Assembly: GCA_004794785.1 (NCBI GenBank)
Contig: SJOL01008492.1
Span: 799,361 to 863,360 of the forward strand
Length of the DNA stretch: 64,000 nt
DNA from: Opisthorchis felineus
Taxonomy: Eukaryota > Platyhelminthes > Trematoda > Opisthorchiida > Opisthorchiidae
Direction: 5' to 3'
This document shows, piece after piece, positions 60,811 through 64,000 of this stretch; position 1 is the first letter of the stretch, and every line of letters begins with the position of its first letter. A program made the translations under genes and the position numbers. The notes beneath the pieces were generated by a model that worked only from the letters and a program-made list of their open reading frames with translations, was not told where the DNA came from and did not search any database.

Positions 60811-61184
60811 ACAGGTTCAACCACTTGATGTCTGTACAATCTTTGGGTAACCATGGACGGCTTTCGCAGAGCCGACTATGATGCTGCATATACACCTCTT
60901 GCAACGAGTGAACCTGACGGAATAAGATCGGCAGGCAAACATCCAGGAGCCTATAGCAAGCCGCCAGTTGGCCTAAATATGGCGAGGCATCGTCAGCGGT
61001 TACAAGAGGTACCGGCGTCATCCATCAACTCCTCCAATTTTCGGCACAATGCAGAACCTTCTCTGTTGTGGTACCGTATAACGGCTATCGAGAGCTACTC
61101 GCTAGCACACCATTGAAATGGTAATGGATAAATTATTGGTAGTATCATCATCATGGACATGATAACATCAGTGTTCAGACACCT
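60811..61184. other. Unassigned sequence between retroelement copies
   Basis: No gene recognised. A CATCATCATGGACATGATAA stretch near 61145 resembles an RTE simple-repeat tail in reverse orientation, but the match is short. Confidence 0.4.
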
Positions 61185-61516
61185 GGGTTTTGCTGCCCTG
61201 AAGCGCTCATTCGAGAGTAGTAATCGGGATTCCGGTTTGGGAGATGTTGCGCTGACCGAATCTCCATTCCGCCAGGTGCTAGATCAACGTATTAACGACC
61301 CACAGTTTCAGTATTCCTGAATCTCTAAGGCGTATTCGACTCCATGGACTGGTCTATTCTCGTTACCACGCTTGTCCAGCAAGAAATTCCCCAGAAAATC
61401 GTCAATATGGTAGGTTCTTTGTATTCTGACTTCTGGGTATGTGAGAGTATGCGGGGCGCTCTCCAAAATCGTTTGCATACAAAGTGGTGTCCGTCACGGA
61501 TAAAACAATAAATAAA

Positions 61517-61699
61517 TCGTTCAATTGTAGCACCCTTTCGGTGCCTAACTGCCATGCCACCAGAAGGAAGCACGAGGGCTGAGATACTGCCAGACTGCCC
61601 AAGCCTAGACAGGGGAAGTCGAGAGGCAGAGGTCGGTCTGGAACCACGGACCTTCCGGTCAGTAAATTCGCGCTCTAACTACCGAGCCATCTCGCCCCC
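61517..61699 (-). repeat. tRNA-derived SINE, copy 10, inside an RTE-like copy
   Basis: Full-length minus-oriented SINE at the junction of the two halves of the 61185..62710 element, with (TAAA)n-like tail TAAAACAATAAATAAATCG at its RNA-sense 3' end. The B box is slightly changed (GGTTCCAGACC). Confidence 0.87.
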
Positions 61700-62644
61700 A
61701 TCTTTCACCTTCGAACCGGATAAAAGAGACCAGGTTTTTTTTTAATGGACTGACCTATGTTATCCCGTACACTGGAATGGACTTTGTACCCATAAATTGT
61801 AAGGTCATGATGCCTCTGGACATGCAGTCACTGAACACGCCACCTGCAATCCAAGCGTCTTACGTACCTTAGAAGTTGTGTTAGTTCCAATCATAATGTG
61901 ACAGGTTAGGTCAATGCAACAATCTTCAAGGCTCGAACCGGATTTGGTAATATGAGAAACATATGGCGGCAAAGCGGCATATCTCTAGGCTCCAAGGGGA
62001 GTGTGTATCGGGCTATAGTACGGACTGTTTTGTTGTACGGCTGTAACAAGTGGCCTCTGTGGGCAGCGAAACTGAGGCATCCTCGAGTCTTCGACAAACG
62101 TTGTCACAGAACCGTAGCTGGTGACGGGCTGGTGTCAGCGAATCCGCAAACAGGCAATTATAAAACGAGTGTTCGACTGTGCAACGAGGACTTCAACTGA
62201 AGAATGTGTCCAGCACCAGAAGCTATGATGGCAAGCCCACGTACTGCGCATGCCGAATAATCGTTTGCCTAAAAGGGTGCTGTTTTCCGCACCAAGAGTG
62301 GCGCACGCACAGAAGAGGTCAACCTTTGGCCTGACAGACAAAAATGAAACCGAGTACGAAAGGTCCGGATGCCTTGGGTGCAACTCACCTTCCAGGATGG
62401 GGACTGCGTGATTCCCACTGCATCTGATTGGAGATGCTGCGGGATATGGCTCCTAATCGATGTCTGTGGCGTTCTTGTTGTCAGTGTCTAAACAGACTGC
62501 CTGAATGAGTGTCTGGAGGTGTACGCACCCCGGAATGATTGTAGTAAGTCAGCATTAAGTCCCTTCCCAGTCCACTTTAATTCTTTTCTTTACAATAAGG
62601 CTTTCAAATGAATATGGTTGTGCGGCAGCAAAGCATCAATGTTG

Positions 62645-62708
62645 AACACCGATATTACGCTATTGTTGTTGTTGATGGTGATGATGATAATGATGATGAT
62701 GATGATGG
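62645..62708. repeat. (GAT)n / (GTT)n simple repeat, retroelement tail
   Basis: TTGTTGTTGTTGATGGTGATGATGATAATGATGATGATG-type array (given here in outline) at the 3' end of the RTE-like copy. RTE elements commonly end in such short tandem repeats. Confidence 0.85.
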
Positions 62709-62799
62709 ACTTTGATTCAATCACGTGAGGTGGACTCCGTGACTGAAGAATGAGTGGAGCCATATGTTGTCCAACTATGAGTTAATCACTGCTGATCAG

Positions 62800-62870
62800 C
62801 CGGTCAAGGCCAAACGGCCAAGTGTTCAGACTACTAGCCTGGAGGTCGCGGGTTCGAAACTGGTGTTTCG
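62800..62870 (+). repeat. Second tRNA-like SINE head
   Basis: CGGCCAAGTGTTCAGAC resembles an A box, and GGGTTCGAAACTGG a B box, about 32 nt apart. Different from the main SINE head, which starts 60 bp downstream. Could be the promoter part of another SINE family or a decayed tRNA pseudogene. Confidence 0.4.
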
Positions 62871-62928
62871 TGAGATGTGCATTGTTGATGATTTCCTATG
62901 GGGATGATACAGGTGTACAGTGGTTCTC

Positions 62929-63112
62929 GGCGAGATGGCTCAGTGGTTATAGCGCAAATTTGCGGACCGGAAGGCCAGCGGTTTAAATCCGACCTCTGCT
63001 TCTTGACTTCCCCTGTTTAGGCTTGGGCAACCTGTCAGTTTCCCAGCCCTCGTGCTTCCTTTGGGTGGCATGGCAGCTAGGCATCGAAAGGGTGTTACAG
63101 CTGAAGGATTTT
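62929..63112 (+). repeat. tRNA-derived SINE, copy 11 (plus orientation)
   Basis: Clear A box (GATGGCTCAGTGGTTATAGC), decayed B box (GGTTTAAATCC), full body and a T-rich end (GGATTTTTTT). Confidence 0.85.
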
Positions 63113-64000
63113 TTTACATGGCGAGTGGTTGGGCTAAATAATGTGTCCGGTCTCCTGCGCGGAAAAGCGCAAAGATTCACCGAAATACAGCCTACCCATT
63201 CAGATGAATATCGGTTTCGTAAAGGTTTCCACTGCGCTAAAAAAGACTAAGTACTTAATGGGTGGAGCGGGTTGCTGCCTACCTACAGCAGGGCCGAATG
63301 ACTGTGGAGACAGTAAAGGTGCGACTAATGTCGATACAAAATGAATGAAACACAAACAATGGAGAGCTAGGGTAGATGGAAGAAGCTGAGTGATGATTAT
63401 CACCTATGGATTATCCATAAGACGATCTATAGATCGTCCGTAGTTAGGTTAAAAATAGAGTGCAAACAGGAAGCCAGGGTTACCCTAAATGCTACATCTT
63501 TTATGAGTCGGCAAAGAGCTCTATTTCACTTCATTTCTTTTTCGATAAAGCGTACGTTTTGCACATTAAGCTTGAAATGGCTTATAAGGTCCTCCGGAAT
63601 TCACTACCATTTTCTGGTCAAATATACCTACCACTATGAAAAATTTACAGGGTTCACTTCGCTACAATCAGGGAGAGCTTTAGTTATTGTGCCTTCTAAA
63701 CCTGTTTTTCGATCACGATATCGTGATGGTGAGGGAAGTGCATTAATTCGGCACGCGCATTATCTTTTTTGCTTTACCGCGGTCGAATTCGTCAAGGGGA
63801 CTGGCAAGCTCTTTGGCGTCCTGGATCACAGATTCATAAAAACACGGAAGAGACATGCTCTCAATAAACGATAATCACGCTTGCTGATTAGTTGCGTGAA
63901 GAGCCAACCACGACAAGAAAGGTTCACAATCCGATTGGTCTATGTATGAACCAATCAGACGGAAGGTCAGCAGGCAATGATATCAGTCCCGTGGAACCGA
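63113..64000. other. Window end, no recognised feature
   Basis: A plus frame (63503..63874, 123 codons) is open but has no recognised motif and no splice context. An 18-nt perfect palindrome lies at 63421..63438. Nothing else was seen. Confidence 0.45.

Larger units (their letters stand above)
61185..62710 (+). mobile_element. Truncated RTE-like copy (same family as 52034..55495) interrupted by a SINE
   Basis: 61195..61500 matches 54055..54365 and 61703..62706 matches about 54502..55490 of the fuller element, ending in a long (GAT)n tail at about 62645..62706. Between the halves sits a SINE, and about 135 bp of RT sequence including the YADD codons is missing. Many stops; inactive. Confidence 0.85.

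Noticed and set aside
62929..63000. Genuine tRNA gene at the SINE heads
   Set aside because: The A and B boxes are followed by a conserved non-tRNA body and tail in all copies, and acceptor-stem pairing is not maintained. These are SINEs.
1..64000. Prokaryotic features such as CRISPR arrays, Shine-Dalgarno sites or terminators
   Set aside because: The window is clearly eukaryotic (introns, SINEs, non-LTR retrotransposons), and no regularly spaced direct-repeat array was seen.

Overview
The window is eukaryotic nuclear DNA, most likely from a trematode flatworm and possibly an opisthorchiid liver fluke. The taxon is inferred. The evidence is short exons separated by kilobase-scale GT-AG introns, a tRNA-derived SINE present in at least 11 copies, RTE-like non-LTR retrotransposons with (GAT)n tails, and splice acceptors placed directly before start codons, which suggests spliced-leader trans-splicing. 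One assembly gap (N run) lies at 50122..50853.

Four conserved genes were assembled exon by exon on the minus strand, with reading frame kept across every junction. In transcription order (high to low coordinate) they are: ANAPC13 (anaphase-promoting complex subunit 13, one exon, 56725..57006); PDSS2 (non-catalytic subunit of the polyprenyl diphosphate synthase for ubiquinone, 4 exons, 45443..56680); ZNRD2/SSSCA1 (zinc-ribbon protein, 3 exons, 41257..43651); and PPWD1 (WD40 plus cyclophilin spliceosomal protein, 13 exons, 15715..36792, 671 aa). ANAPC13 and PDSS2 lie only 44 nt apart with an acceptor-like AG between them, an operon-like arrangement. The only confident plus-strand gene is an intronless 524-aa ORF of unknown function at 8719..10293.

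Region by region: 1-8.7 kb has no recognisable gene, only weak exon candidates. 8.7-10.3 kb holds the intronless orphan gene. 10.3-15.7 kb shows nothing convincing. 15.7-36.8 kb is PPWD1, with SINEs and one retroelement remnant in its introns. 36.8-41.2 kb is intergenic with one doubtful ORF. 41.2-57 kb holds ZNRD2, PDSS2 and ANAPC13; PDSS2 intron 1 carries an almost complete but frame-broken RTE-like element (plus strand), a second partial copy (minus strand) interrupted by the gap, and SINEs. 57-63.1 kb is a graveyard of 5'-truncated RTE fragments and SINEs, including a SINE inside an RTE copy. 63.1-64 kb shows nothing recognisable.

The conserved genes act in different places: APC/C ubiquitin ligase, mitochondrial ubiquinone synthesis, a small zinc-ribbon protein, and the spliceosome. 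They do not form a pathway. If ANAPC13 and PDSS2 are co-transcribed, the link is how the transcript is processed.
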